Source of the DNA: Armatimonadota bacterium
GTDB taxonomy: Bacteria; Armatimonadota; HRBIN16
Length of the DNA: 64,000 bases
NCBI GenBank assembly: GCA_026003195.1
Contig: BPGU01000003.1
Span: 372,001 to 436,000, forward strand
Reading direction: 5' to 3'
Shown here: in pieces, positions 44,702 to 53,926 of the stretch
Position numbering within the stretch: the first letter of the stretch is position 1
Layout of the letters: each line of letters opens with the position of its first letter
Notes under the pieces: generated by a model
Database searches by the model: none
What the model was told of the DNA's origin: nothing
Seen by the model: the letters and a program-made list of their open reading frames with translations, nothing else
Made by a program: the position numbers and the translations under genes

Positions 44702-46333
44702 TCAGTGTCGGAAGTGGCGCATGCCGGTGAAGACCATCGCCAATCCCAGCCTGTCTGCTGCGGCGATAACCTCCTGGTCCTTCACCGAGCCGCCCGGCTG
44801 GATGATGGCGGTCACTCCGGCAATGGCTGCCGCCTCGATGTTGTCGGGGAAGGGGAAGAAGGCATCGGAAGCCAGCACCGCGCCTTTCGCCCGCTCACCG
44901 GCAGCCTCCGCTGCCAGCCGTACCGACTGCACGCGGTTCATCTGCCCTGCTCCTACACCCACAACCACCCAGTCCTTTGCCAGCACGATGGCGTTAGATT
45001 TCACGTGTTTGACCACCTTCCATGCGAAAAGCAGTTGCTCCAGTTCCTCATCGGTAGGGTGGCGGCGGGTCACCACCGTCAGCGCCTCACGCTTCAGGTC
45101 GCTCAGGTTGTATGTTCCAGGTTGTTCCTGTCCCGGAGCTGTCCGTGCCTGGAGCAGTTGCACATCGCGCGTCTGCACCAGCACGCCTCCCGTCAGCCCG
45201 CGCAGAATCAACCCTTGCTCGGGTGGCGTGAGCTCTCCCACCTCCAGCAGGCGCAGGTTCGCTCCCCATTTCTTCTTCTCGGTGAGGATGGGCAGGGCGT
45301 CCTCTGCGAACGCGGGTGCAATCAAGCACTCGAAGAAGGTATTGGGCGCGGTAATCTTCTCGGCGGTGGCGGCGTCTACGGGTCGATTCAGCGCCATAAT
45401 GCCTCCGAAGGCGGAAACAGGGTCTGCCATACGGGCACGTTCCACCGCTTCGGGCAGGGTATCCGCGACCGCCACACCGCAGGGGTTCGTGTGCTTGATG
45501 ATGACACAGGCGGGGCGGTCACCAGCGAACTCCTTCACCAGTTCCAGCGCGGCGTCGCAGTCCAGCAGGTTATTGTAGGACAGCTCTTTGCCGTGCAGTT
45601 GCCGTGCGGTGGCGATGCTGGGTTCGGTGGAGCCGGGTATGCGATAGAAAGCCGCCTGCTGGTGAGGGTTCTCACCATAGCGTAGCTCCTGCGCCTTGCG
45701 CAGGGCGACGGTGAACTCCTGCGGGAAGAGGGTTTCGGGAGTGAACTGTTGTCGCAGGTACGCCGCGATTTGCGCGTCATAGAAGGCGGTATGCGCAAAT
45801 GCCTTCGCTGCCAGCCGACGGCGCGTTTGCAGGCTAATCGTGCCACCACTTGCCCGCATTTCCTCAATAATGGCTTCATAATCGGCGGGGTCTACCACGA
45901 TGGCCACGCTCTCGTGGTTTTTGGCGGCGGCACGCACCATCGTCGGACCGCCGATGTCGATGTTCTCTATCGCCTCGTCCAGCGTCACATCGGCGCGGGC
46001 GACCGTGCTTTCGAAGGGATACAGGTTCACGCACACGAGGTCAATCGGCTCGATGCCCGCTGCCTGCAACGCCTGCAGATGTTCGGGTTTGCGGCGGTCA
46101 GCGAGGATGCCTGCGTGGATGGCGGGGTGCAGGGTCTTTACTCGCCCTTCCATCATTTCGGGAAAGCCGGTGACCTGTTCCACCGGGGTGACGGGGATAC
46201 CCGCTTCCTGCAGAGTGCGTGCGGTTCCGCCAGTAGAGATAATGTGCACACCCATTTCGCTCAGCGCCTGGGCGAACGATACGATGCCGGTTTTATCGGA
46301 GACGCTGAGCAGTGCCCGTCGTATCTGGCTCAT
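44702..46333 (-). CDS. purH: Bifunctional AICAR transformylase/IMP cyclohydrolase PurH
   Basis: A 543-residue PurH catalysing the last two steps to IMP. The N-terminal MGS-like cyclohydrolase domain has [29 protein letters not shown] and [15 protein letters not shown]. The transformylase domain has [12 protein letters not shown] and [23 protein letters not shown]-type blocks near 430-450. The end, FTGMRHFRH, is typical. The ATG MSQIRR has a nearby AGGACC(T) region but no strong site; the longer frame adds an unrelated N-terminus. Confidence 0.96.
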   Translation of the reverse strand: MSQIRRALLSVSDKTGIVSFAQALSEMGVHIISTGGTARTLQEAGIPVTPVEQVTGFPEMMEGRVKTLHPAIHAGILADRRKPEHLQALQAAGIEPIDLVCVNLYPFESTVARADVTLDEAIENIDIGGPTMVRAAAKNHESVAIVVDPADYEAIIEEMRASGGTISLQTRRRLAAKAFAHTAFYDAQIAAYLRQQFTPETLFPQEFTVALRKAQELRYGENPHQQAAFYRIPGSTEPSIATARQLHGKELSYNNLLDCDAALELVKEFAGDRPACVIIKHTNPCGVAVADTLPEAVERARMADPVSAFGGIMALNRPVDAATAEKITAPNTFFECLIAPAFAEDALPILTEKKKWGANLRLLEVGELTPPEQGLILRGLTGGVLVQTRDVQLLQARTAPGQEQPGTYNLSDLKREALTVVTRRHPTDEELEQLLFAWKVVKHVKSNAIVLAKDWVVVGVGAGQMNRVQSVRLAAEAAGERAKGAVLASDAFFPFPDNIEAAAIAGVTAIIQPGGSVKDQEVIAAADRLGLAMVFTGMRHFRH

Positions 46334-46423
46334 GGCGAAGGTCCTCCCGCGAAAGTGTTGCTCCTCATTGTAGCCCCAATGTAGGGCATGAGTCAATATG
46401 AGCTGAAGTGGGGGATAGAGTAT

Positions 46424-46478
46424 TACTCTGTCAAGGCTCAATGTTGTTGTAGAACACCCGGCGACTGGAAGTCGCGGG
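46424..46478 (+). repeat. Dispersed 54-bp repeat, copy 1
   Basis: TACTCTGTCAAGGCTCAA, then a variable stretch and ACCCGGCGACTGGAAGTCGC. Matches copy 2 at 62809-62861. Its hairpin has one base missing. Confidence 0.7.
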
Positions 46479-46490
46479 CAATGTGTACAA

Positions 46491-46507
46491 AACCCCCTTC
46501 GGGGGTT
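46491..46507 (-). terminator. UUCG-type hairpin after rqcH
   Basis: AACCCCC/GGGGGTT around TTC, 19 bases downstream of the rqcH stop on the minus strand. Confidence 0.6.
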
Positions 46508-46525
46508 CATAACCCGTCAGACAGA

Positions 46526-48256
46526 CTACTGCGGCGACACATGCAGTGTTTTCTCGTGGGTATAGGTGACGAAGCCAGGCTGTGCGCCACGCGGACGACG
46601 TACATACTTGCGCAGGGTGTAGTCCACCGGCACGATGGAAGAGTGACGTTGCGGACTGTTGGCGGCGGCGAGCTGGGCTGCGAACTCCAGCACCTGTCGG
46701 GGAACCGCCTGGGGATTGTTGTTCGTGCGTATCACCACATGCGCACCCGTGCCTGCCCGAACGTGCAGCCACCAGTCGTTCGGTTGCGCCACGCGCGTCA
46801 CCAGGTAGTCATTCGCCTCGGCGTTTTCGCCCACCAGCACCTGCCAGCCTCCCGGTGCCAGGTGCACGCGGATGCGCTTGCCCTCAAAGTCCTCCTGTGG
46901 TCTGGCAGACACCTCGCCGGAGACGCCGGCGGTAGGGTTCAGCCAGCCGCGTGCGGCTATCTCTTCGCGCAGAGCTTGCAGCTCGGAGAGCTCGCGCACC
47001 GACTCCAGGCGTTGCAGGGTATCCTGTACTTGCCTCTCTTCGCTCCTCAAACGATAGCGCATCGCTTCCAGCTTCTCGGCGTTTTGCTCCACGTGGCGTG
47101 CGCGTGCGAAGTATCGCTCCGCGTTCTGCTGGGGCGTGAGCGTGGGGTCTAAAGGGATGGTGACGGTGGCTCCGTCAGCACCGTACAGGTCGGGCAGGGT
47201 CACCTCCACTGCGCCTTTGGGTACCTGCGGCAAAAACGCCAGCAGGGTTTCGCCCCAGCGACGGTACTGCTCCGCTCTGGTTCGCTCCCGGACTCCCTGC
47301 TCCAGCTGCTGCAGGGCATTGCGCCTAGCGCTGAGCACCCGCTGCAGAGTGCCCTGCAGACTGCGCTTTTGCTGTTCCATCTCCGCGTGGGGGATAGCGA
47401 CCGCGTAGTAGTTTTCCAAAGCGACGTGGATATTGCTGCGCGGATGTTGCTGTTCTTCGGGGAAAGACGCCAGCGGAATCGGATAGGCACCGATAGGGCG
47501 ACGCGCTTCGTCACGCACCAGCACAGGTTCCCAGTCACCCTGCCTTGCCGCCTCGAACACCGAGCGGAACGCCCCCCAGAGAACCTCGGGGTCGTTAGGG
47601 TGCCCCAGCCTGTGTGCTCGCGCCGCTATCTCGCCAGCCAGGAAGCCTCCGATGCCTTCGAATCGGGCACGCAACCACTCGGCGAAATCGGTAGGTTGCT
47701 CCTGTTGATACCACTGCAGGAACTGGGACTCGGACACGGTGCGCGGGTCAGGGCGCTCTTCGGCAGGAGGTGGGGTGTACGGTTTACCCGGCAGCACCTC
47801 GCGCACCCGGCTGATACGGGAAGAGACCAGCTTTGCCGCGTGCAGGATGCGTTCGTCCGGGGCGATGAGGATGATGTTGCTGTGCCTGCCCATCAGCTCC
47901 GCACTGAGCAGGTAAGTGTGTCCCTCATGCCCCTTGACCTCCACATCCAGCACGCGGTCAAACCGTCTCTGGGCGATGGCCAGGATGGTGCCGCCCTGCA
48001 GGTATTTGCGCAAAGCCATGCAGAAGGGTGGCGGTTGGGGCGGGTTGGGCAGGCGATGGGAGAGCAGGTAGGTACGCGCCCACTGTGGCGAGCAGCTGAG
48101 CAGCCAGTACACTTCGCCCATGCCGCGCACATACACGGTCAACAGAATATCGTGTTCCACAGGCTGCGCGATGTGCTGGATGCGCCCGCCTTGCAGAGAC
48201 TGCAAAGCGTGTACCACTGCCGCCAGAGTGAGACTATCGTAGGGAATATGGGGCAC
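46526..48256 (-). CDS. rqcH: Rqc2/NEMF homologue RqcH (NFACT protein)
   Basis: A 576-residue NFACT protein of ribosome-associated quality control, which adds alanine tails to stalled chains on 50S subunits. The N-terminal block YDSLTLAAVVHALQSLQGGR and the GRHSNIILI motif, a central coiled coil (near 290-430) and the NFACT-R domain NDWWLHVRAGTGAHVVIRTN at the end are all present. GTG start with GGTGAGAG upstream. It lies 17 bases after the terminase gene, and a TATAAT on this strand in the terminase end (48283-48288) may give it its own promoter. Confidence 0.93.
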   Translation of the reverse strand: MPHIPYDSLTLAAVVHALQSLQGGRIQHIAQPVEHDILLTVYVRGMGEVYWLLSCSPQWARTYLLSHRLPNPPQPPPFCMALRKYLQGGTILAIAQRRFDRVLDVEVKGHEGHTYLLSAELMGRHSNIILIAPDERILHAAKLVSSRISRVREVLPGKPYTPPPAEERPDPRTVSESQFLQWYQQEQPTDFAEWLRARFEGIGGFLAGEIAARAHRLGHPNDPEVLWGAFRSVFEAARQGDWEPVLVRDEARRPIGAYPIPLASFPEEQQHPRSNIHVALENYYAVAIPHAEMEQQKRSLQGTLQRVLSARRNALQQLEQGVRERTRAEQYRRWGETLLAFLPQVPKGAVEVTLPDLYGADGATVTIPLDPTLTPQQNAERYFARARHVEQNAEKLEAMRYRLRSEERQVQDTLQRLESVRELSELQALREEIAARGWLNPTAGVSGEVSARPQEDFEGKRIRVHLAPGGWQVLVGENAEANDYLVTRVAQPNDWWLHVRAGTGAHVVIRTNNNPQAVPRQVLEFAAQLAAANSPQRHSSIVPVDYTLRKYVRRPRGAQPGFVTYTHEKTLHVSPQ

Positions 48257-48273
48257 TTTGTTCTCTCACCACC

Positions 48274-49620
48274 TCAGCCCCTATTATACATCACCCTGCC
48301 CATCTGTTCACATTCCCTTCGTCTGCCGCTGGTCAGCGGACGCACGCTGGACGTGCCGAGCACACTCTTCCCTGCCGCCTGCACCGCCAGCGCCAGCGCG
48401 ACCACCAGGTCGTCGTGCTCATTGCCCTGCGCCTGCAGACGGGTATACCCGGTGGGGGTTCGGGTAGCAGTGAAGGCGTGCAGCTCGCGCAGCAGTTCTG
48501 GATGAGGTGGGATCTTCACACGCCCCTGCTCCATCGCCAGCGCCAGAGATTCTATCATCATCCGCTTCGTGGAGGGGGTGAAAACCACCGGCTCCAGACG
48601 CACTCCCACCCGATGGTCGCTCAGGCGTTGTTGAAGCATTTCCGCCAGCGGGTCGCCGATGCCGGTAGCGTCACAACACACAGCATGTATCCACCACTCG
48701 CTGAACCGGCGAATCAATCGGTCTATCTGGTTCTGCCATCCCGTGCCGGGCAGGCGTTCCACATGCACCGCATGAAGCTGTTTGTCCGTCTGGCGCAGCA
48801 CCACCAGCGCGGTAAAGTCGCGATAGCGTCCCCAGTCCAGCCCGGCGACGGTGGGGGTCAGTTCCGACTGGGCATCCGAGAGGCTGGGCAGAATACATGA
48901 TTCGAGCACCGCCTGCGGAAACACCGCCCCAGAGTCGTCCACAAACTGCGCCTCGTATTCGATGGCAAATTGCCGTTCGGTCAACAGCTGCCGTTGCATC
49001 TGCAGAAAGCTCGGAGAGATGCGCGGGTTGCTGGAGGTGGGGAAGCGGAAACTGCGGCATACTTCGCCCGACTGTCCTCGCTGGAACCACTGCCAGAAGT
49101 GATTCCTGCCAAAGGGGGTGGAAAGCAACACCAGCTGCCCTTCGGTATCCGCCAGCATGGGCATCAGCACCTGAGGAACAACCTCCTCGGTCAGGTAAGC
49201 GGCTTCATCTACCACGATGCGATGTGCACTTCTGCCGCGCAGGGAACGTGCCTGCCGATAGGCGCTGCGGGCGGTGATTTCACCATCGTGGACACGCACC
49301 CGTGGATAGGGAGTGGTGCGAACCTGTAGTTTGCTTCCCGTCTCTTCTGCCCACTGCTGAAGGAGTTCTACGGTGCGCTCCCAGAGGAGGCCTGCCTGGT
49401 CTAAAGTGGGAGCGACAATCACTTGCCGGATTCCGGGCTGGAGCAGGGCGAGCGCGGCGGTCTCCACTGCCAGCGACTCGGTTTTACCCCATCGCCTGCC
49501 ACATGCCGCCACCTTCACGGGATGGGTATCTAACATCCACTCGCGCTGTGCCGGATGCGGCGTCCATCCCCACCACTGCTCTGCTGCCTGCAGAATGCTT
49601 TCGGGAGAATACGTCCACAT
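48274..49620 (-). CDS. Orphan phage-type terminase large subunit
   Basis: A 448-residue terminase-like ATPase-nuclease. Walker A is CGRRWGKT (about residues 40-47), Walker B is IVVDEAAYL, and coupling motif LVLLSTPFG follows. The RNase H-like nuclease shows GLDWGRYRDF, CCDATGIGDPLAE and HDDLVVALALA. In phages this packages DNA into capsids. Here no portal, capsid or tail gene is nearby; the neighbours are rqcH and a methyltransferase. It may be a prophage remnant or a domesticated protein. GAGGTG lies 8 bases before the ATG. Confidence 0.85.
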   Translation of the reverse strand: MWTYSPESILQAAEQWWGWTPHPAQREWMLDTHPVKVAACGRRWGKTESLAVETAALALLQPGIRQVIVAPTLDQAGLLWERTVELLQQWAEETGSKLQVRTTPYPRVRVHDGEITARSAYRQARSLRGRSAHRIVVDEAAYLTEEVVPQVLMPMLADTEGQLVLLSTPFGRNHFWQWFQRGQSGEVCRSFRFPTSSNPRISPSFLQMQRQLLTERQFAIEYEAQFVDDSGAVFPQAVLESCILPSLSDAQSELTPTVAGLDWGRYRDFTALVVLRQTDKQLHAVHVERLPGTGWQNQIDRLIRRFSEWWIHAVCCDATGIGDPLAEMLQQRLSDHRVGVRLEPVVFTPSTKRMMIESLALAMEQGRVKIPPHPELLRELHAFTATRTPTGYTRLQAQGNEHDDLVVALALAVQAAGKSVLGTSSVRPLTSGRRRECEQMGRVMYNRG

Positions 49621-49725
49621 GGGGGAATCACCTCAACCTGTACCCAGCCAGAAGGAATATACGTCAACAAGGCGAAAGCACATCCGGTCGCGTGCTCTAC
49701 AGGAGGTTTTGAAATACTGTCTGCC

Positions 49726-50691
49726 ATGCACTTTCAGTGCCTGTGGTGCCATTCTACCGCCATGGCGCGCACTTTCGTTGCGCAGGAGAGGTTGTTCGGC
49801 ATAGAGGGTGAGTTTGAATATGCCGAGTGCGCACAGTGTGGCTCTCTGCAAATCCTTCAGCCCCCCGAAGACCTGTCGCGTTACTATCCGCCCCAATACG
49901 ATGCCTACAACACCCTTCCGGACGCCTACTACCGAGGTCTGCTGGGGATTATCCGCGCCTGGCGCGACCGCACAGTGGCTACCGGCAAGGGGGTGCTGGG
50001 TAGACTGGTGTTGCTGGTGCATCCCCAGCAGGACCCGCGTGTGCGCAGCATCCGCTTGCTGAACCTCTCACCGGGCGCACGCGTGCTGGACGTCGGCTGT
50101 GGAAGTGGACTGCTGTTGCTCATCCTCTATCAGGTGGGCTTCAGGAATGTGGAAGGCATCGACCCCTACTACCCCTCCGAGCAGCCCGTCGGGGGCAAGG
50201 TTCCCGTCTACCGGCGTACTCTGCGGGAGCATCTCGAAGCGCAGCCGCCGCCCTACGATGTGCTGATGTATCATCACGTACTGGAGCACGTACCCAACCC
50301 CGAGCAGGAACTCACGCTGGCAAAACAGCTCCTGAAACCCAATGGCAGGGTGCTGGTGCGCCTGCCTCTGGCAGGCTCCTATCACTGGAAGCACTATGGT
50401 GTCGACTGGTTCCAGCTGGACGCTCCTCGTCACCTCAGTATTCCCTCGGTGCAGGGCATGAAGGCTCTGGCGGAGCGGTGTGGATACCGGGTGGAGTACG
50501 TTGGCTATGATGCTCTGCCACTGCACCTGCACGCCAGCGAGCTGTACCGCAAGGGCATCCTCGGCAGTCAGCACCGCCCCGAGATGCATCCCCCTGCTCA
50601 GTGGCGAGAGTTTGCCCGCTTGACCGCAAAGCTCAATCGTACGGGAGAGGCAGATTCGGGGGTATTTGTGTTGAAGGGGAAGGGTCTATAG
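49726..50691 (+). CDS. SAM-dependent methyltransferase with N-terminal zinc ribbon
   Basis: A 321-residue class I methyltransferase. The N-terminus has a treble-clef or ribbon pair, CLWC (residues 5-8) and CAQC (about 37-40). The SAM site is VLDVGCGSGLLLLIL, followed by DVLMYHHVLEHVPNPEQEL and PLAGSYHWKHYGVDWFQLDA. This layout is common in sugar or polysaccharide methyltransferases. An AGGAGG lies 19 bases upstream, rather far from the ATG. Divergent from the terminase gene. Confidence 0.85.
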   Translation: MHFQCLWCHSTAMARTFVAQERLFGIEGEFEYAECAQCGSLQILQPPEDLSRYYPPQYDAYNTLPDAYYRGLLGIIRAWRDRTVATGKGVLGRLVLLVHPQQDPRVRSIRLLNLSPGARVLDVGCGSGLLLLILYQVGFRNVEGIDPYYPSEQPVGGKVPVYRRTLREHLEAQPPPYDVLMYHHVLEHVPNPEQELTLAKQLLKPNGRVLVRLPLAGSYHWKHYGVDWFQLDAPRHLSIPSVQGMKALAERCGYRVEYVGYDALPLHLHASELYRKGILGSQHRPEMHPPAQWREFARLTAKLNRTGEADSGVFVLKGKGL

Positions 50692-50793
50692 AAAAACCTT
50701 GTGACGGGAGATTTTGCCATTGAAAAGAAGCCTTCTGCGACCCATCGCCGTTCGCTCTCGTGGTTCGTCAAGCCCGACCTTTGCCTGCACCCA

Positions 50794-50880
50794 CTGGAGG
50801 GCGAGGCTGTCGCCGAGCCGGTGGGAGATGTGATGTTCGGCTCACCCGAAGATTCGCCCTCCAGCCTTGTGCACGCTACC
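50794..50880 (+). repeat. LEGEA repeat, full copy B
   Basis: An 87-bp element aligned without gaps to copy A in opposite orientation. An adjacent partial unit (RLEGEAR) follows at 50886 and runs into the hairpin. Confidence 0.75.
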
Positions 50881-50890
50881 GTCCGCCTAG

Positions 50891-50917
50891 AGGGCGAGGC
50901 ACGCTGTGCCTCGCCCT
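50891..50917. terminator. Hairpin between convergent genes
   Basis: A perfect 12-bp stem AGGGCGAGGCAC/GTGCCTCGCCCT with a GCT loop. It lies between the methyltransferase and SPFH genes; no T run follows. Confidence 0.6.
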
Positions 50918-50968
50918 GACACGCCAAAACAGTTCGGCGAGATCCCACCTCCCTGCATGTTTTGTTGT

Positions 50969-52840
50969 TTATTCCTGAGCAGGTTGTTCCGCGGCGGGCG
51001 TGCTCTCTTTCTGCGCGGAGCTCACCACCTGTTGCACCAGGTCGTTCACCTGCTGGGCGACCTCAGGCGACACCGCCTTGCCCGTGAGGCTCTGCACCAG
51101 CGACAGCACCTGATTCGCCAGCTGGGGCACCACGCTTCCATCACCGCCCAACGGCGAGCCTTTCATGAGCCCGTCCACGAACGCGCCCACGCCCATGCCC
51201 CGGAAGTATTGTTGCACCATATTCGCCATCATGCCCGGGTCACCGAAGATGACGAACTGTCCGTTGCTCATGAACCGCCCGATAGATTCGGCGATAGCCT
51301 TCTGGATGTCGCGGCTGGCTTCTATCTGCAGTTTGGTCAGCTCGAAGCGCAACGCGGCGTCGCTGAAGGTCTGCTTGTTCTCCAGTGCCTGGCGCTCCAC
51401 TTCCACCTGCGCCTTCTGCACCTCTACCTGCTCGCGGGCGATGTTGACATCCACCATCTTCAATGCCTGCTCGCCCTGAGCCACCAGCTCCTTCGCGCGT
51501 GCTTCGGCGTCCGCCTTGCGCAGGATGGCTTGCGCCTCCAGTTCAGCCGCTTTCTGCTGCGCTTCGGCGCGTTTCACCTCGGCGTATGCCTGCACCTCTG
51601 CTTCCACCTGTCGCTTCAGGCGGTCTTGCTCGATCTGCTGCTTGGCGGCAATGAGCTTGGTCTGCGCTTCGCGGTCTGCCTGTGCGGTCACCTGCACGGT
51701 GATAATATCCTGGTTGGCGCGCTCGCGTTCGGCTTGCGCCTGCAGAGCCTCCTGTTCCGCCTCCGCGCGCTGTTTCTCCTTGTTGGCTATCGCAATCTGC
51801 TTCTCGCGCTCCGCCACTTCGATGGCTTTGAGCCGCTCGATGTCGGTTTGCTTCAGCTCCTGCTCTTTGAGCACCAGCGCCTTGTCGCGTTCGATGGCGG
51901 TGCTTTGCACGGCGAGGTCGCGCTGGATTTCCGCCTCCTTCACCTGTCGTTCCTGTTCTATCTGGTAGGTCTGCGCCTCGCGCTGCTTCTCCGCGCGGAT
52001 TTTCGCGACCTGCGTGGCTTGTTCCGCTTCCGCCTCCGCCTGCTGTCGCTCCAGCTCCAGCACCTCTTTGCGCGTCTGCACGTTCTTGAGGGTCATCTCA
52101 CGCTGCGCGTCGCGCTCGATACGGTTGCGCTCCACCAGCGCTGCCTGCGTAATCTCCGTGATTTTCTTCTTGCCCTGCGCGTCAAAGATGTTGTTGTCCG
52201 AAAGCAACTCCTGCGAAGTCTGGTCCAGGCGCGAGATGGTCACCGACTCCAGCGTGAGACCGTTCTGCTGCAGGTCTGCCACCACCAGGTTATGTACTGC
52301 GCTGGCGAAGGCGTCACGCTGGGCGTGAATCTCCACCAGGTCCTTGGTCGCCGCCACACTGCGCAGGGCGGACACCAGCTTCTCAAACACCAGCGCCGAT
52401 ACCGAGTGCGCGTCCACCGACTTCTCGCCCAGCGAGCGCGCTGCGTTCAGCACGTCCTCCTTGATGGCACGCACCTTGATGTAGAACTCCGCCTTCACGT
52501 CCACGCGCAGGTTGTCTCTGGTAATGAGCGCGTCAGGACCCTTGCGCTCTACCTCCAGCTTCATCGTCTCCAGCGAGACGGGAACGATCTTATGCACCAC
52601 CGGAAACACCAGCGAACCACCGTCAATCAGCACATGCGTGCCGCCCCAACCGGTACGCACGTATGCCAGGTTCGCCGAGGGCTTGAGGTAGAAGCGTTTA
52701 ATCGCCAGCGCCAGCGCAGAGAAGAACATCACCACTACGCCCACGACGGACGAAATCAGCGTCTGCGTCCATTCCCAGCCCAGATAGAACGGCGCAAAAA
52801 CGAGCAATGCCCCAATCAATACGAATAGCAACCCTGTCAT
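50969..52840 (-). CDS. Flotillin-like SPFH/band 7 protein
   Basis: A 623-residue membrane scaffold. Two N-terminal hydrophobic helices (LLFVLIGALLVFAPFYLGWE and ISSVVGVVVMFFSALALAIK) precede an SPFH domain (about 60-240), then a very long coiled coil rich in Glu, Gln, Lys and Ala (about 240-500) and a C-terminal flotillin-like part. GGGAGGT precedes the ATG. It starts inside the stop of the NfeD-like gene (ATGA overlap), a known flotillin-NfeD pairing that organises membrane microdomains. Confidence 0.9.
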   Translation of the reverse strand: MTGLLFVLIGALLVFAPFYLGWEWTQTLISSVVGVVVMFFSALALAIKRFYLKPSANLAYVRTGWGGTHVLIDGGSLVFPVVHKIVPVSLETMKLEVERKGPDALITRDNLRVDVKAEFYIKVRAIKEDVLNAARSLGEKSVDAHSVSALVFEKLVSALRSVAATKDLVEIHAQRDAFASAVHNLVVADLQQNGLTLESVTISRLDQTSQELLSDNNIFDAQGKKKITEITQAALVERNRIERDAQREMTLKNVQTRKEVLELERQQAEAEAEQATQVAKIRAEKQREAQTYQIEQERQVKEAEIQRDLAVQSTAIERDKALVLKEQELKQTDIERLKAIEVAEREKQIAIANKEKQRAEAEQEALQAQAERERANQDIITVQVTAQADREAQTKLIAAKQQIEQDRLKRQVEAEVQAYAEVKRAEAQQKAAELEAQAILRKADAEARAKELVAQGEQALKMVDVNIAREQVEVQKAQVEVERQALENKQTFSDAALRFELTKLQIEASRDIQKAIAESIGRFMSNGQFVIFGDPGMMANMVQQYFRGMGVGAFVDGLMKGSPLGGDGSVVPQLANQVLSLVQSLTGKAVSPEVAQQVNDLVQQVVSSAQKESTPAAEQPAQE

Positions 52841-53700
52841 GTCTGTACCTCCCGATGCCAAATGCTATCTGCAAACGGGTTCTCCTCCACGAGGTACCTC
52901 CCCGTTTCGACCTCGTAGTCGGTCACGACGACCGGCGAGCCGGCAGGAAGCGGTGGATTGCCCTCGCGCACGTGGCAGGTGATACGGTGCACCGTACCGA
53001 CCGCATCATGAACATCCGCGACACCGCCCCTTTCATCGATGGTGAACACCGCTACCCCTGTTGCTCCGACGAGTCGTTCACGGGACACATGAGGAACCTG
53101 CCCCATCTGCAGGTAGCGTGCCACCACCCCTGACACGCCACGCGCGATGAGCGACGTGCCGAACAGGCTGAGCAACGCGCTGATCCATACGTAAACCGCC
53201 GGAAGGCGCAGCAACGGGTGCAACGCCTGATTGCTCGCCAAGCCCAGCACACCCCACAGCATCATGCAAAACGGCAGCATTACCGAAATCGGCACGCCCC
53301 GCCCGATGCCGAACGCCTCCAGTATCTGCGTGAAAACCGATTCGTGGTGGTTATGGTTGCCCTGTCCGGCTTCGTGAGCGTGCTCGGCATGAGCCTCGTG
53401 CGCAACCTCGCCATGGGCAACCTCTGCAGGCACAGGGTGTGCCATGTCGCCATGGTCCGCGTGAATGTCCACGTCGTGGTGCAGGTCACCATGGTCGGCA
53501 GAAACATCTGCTGCGTGGTCGATATCGCCGTGCTCTACAACAGCGCCTGTATCATGCCCCGCATCGCCACCGTGTCCTGTTTCGCCCCGGTCCGTGGAGA
53601 CAAAACCGAACGCGGTGACGAAGGAAAACAGCACCCCCACGACCAGCGGAAGCGCAAAGAGAAGGTTCCACCATTGCAGCAAGCTCTGCAGGTTGCCCAT
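52837..53700 (-). CDS. NfeD-like membrane protein with His-rich loop
   Basis: A 287-residue partner of the flotillin-like protein. A membrane helix (NLLFALPLVVGVLFSFVTAF) is followed by an unusual His/Asp/Glu/Ala-rich segment (about 40-120, e.g. HGDIDHAADVSADHGDLHHD), then two more hydrophobic helices and a C-terminal OB-like domain with LVGATGVAVFTIDERGG. YqiJ-type proteins (DUF1449) are the closest match. The His-rich stretch may bind metal, inferred only. ATG chosen because AGGTGA lies 5 bases upstream; a GTG three codons earlier is the alternative. Confidence 0.75.
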   Translation of the reverse strand: MGNLQSLLQWWNLLFALPLVVGVLFSFVTAFGFVSTDRGETGHGGDAGHDTGAVVEHGDIDHAADVSADHGDLHHDVDIHADHGDMAHPVPAEVAHGEVAHEAHAEHAHEAGQGNHNHHESVFTQILEAFGIGRGVPISVMLPFCMMLWGVLGLASNQALHPLLRLPAVYVWISALLSLFGTSLIARGVSGVVARYLQMGQVPHVSRERLVGATGVAVFTIDERGGVADVHDAVGTVHRITCHVREGNPPLPAGSPVVVTDYEVETGRYLVEENPFADSIWHREVQT

Positions 53701-53826
53701 TGCTGTCACCTGCCTTTCATTCCAGTAGACATCGAAACGGTGTACAAAGTTGCAGCATAGACTCTCGCCCCCATCTTAACATGCAGGAGCGAGGATGTCA
53801 ATTTCCTCTTTTTACGGGGGCACCCC

Positions 53827-53854
53827 TTGCATCTTGCAAAATCTGTGGTATAAT
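53827..53854 (+). promoter_or_regulatory. Promoter of hsp20
   Basis: TTGCAT (53827-53832) and a perfect TATAAT (53849-53854), 16 bases apart. Confidence 0.6.
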
Positions 53855-53861
53855 AGAAGTA

Positions 53862-53886
53862 GAATTGAGTAATATACACTTAATTC
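53862..53886 (+). promoter_or_regulatory. HAIR-like inverted repeat ahead of hsp20
   Basis: GAATTGAGT-N7-ACTTAATTC. The core TTGAGT-N7-ACTTAA is close to the HspR element CTTGAGT-N7-ACTCAAG, with the same spacing. It starts 7 bases after the -10 box, a position suited to repression. Confidence 0.55.
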
Positions 53887-53926
53887 CATTGCCTGTTTAT
53901 CACTCAGGTAAAAGGAGGTGAGGGTT

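Noticed and set aside
48274-50691. A prophage region around the terminase
   Set aside because: Neighbouring genes are rqcH and a methyltransferase, and no structural, integrase or lysis gene is seen.
50906-52828. A 640-codon open frame on the plus strand, fully antisense to the SPFH gene
   Set aside because: The text is Leu/His/Arg-rich without domains, while the opposite strand has clear SPFH and coiled-coil features and a good ribosome site.
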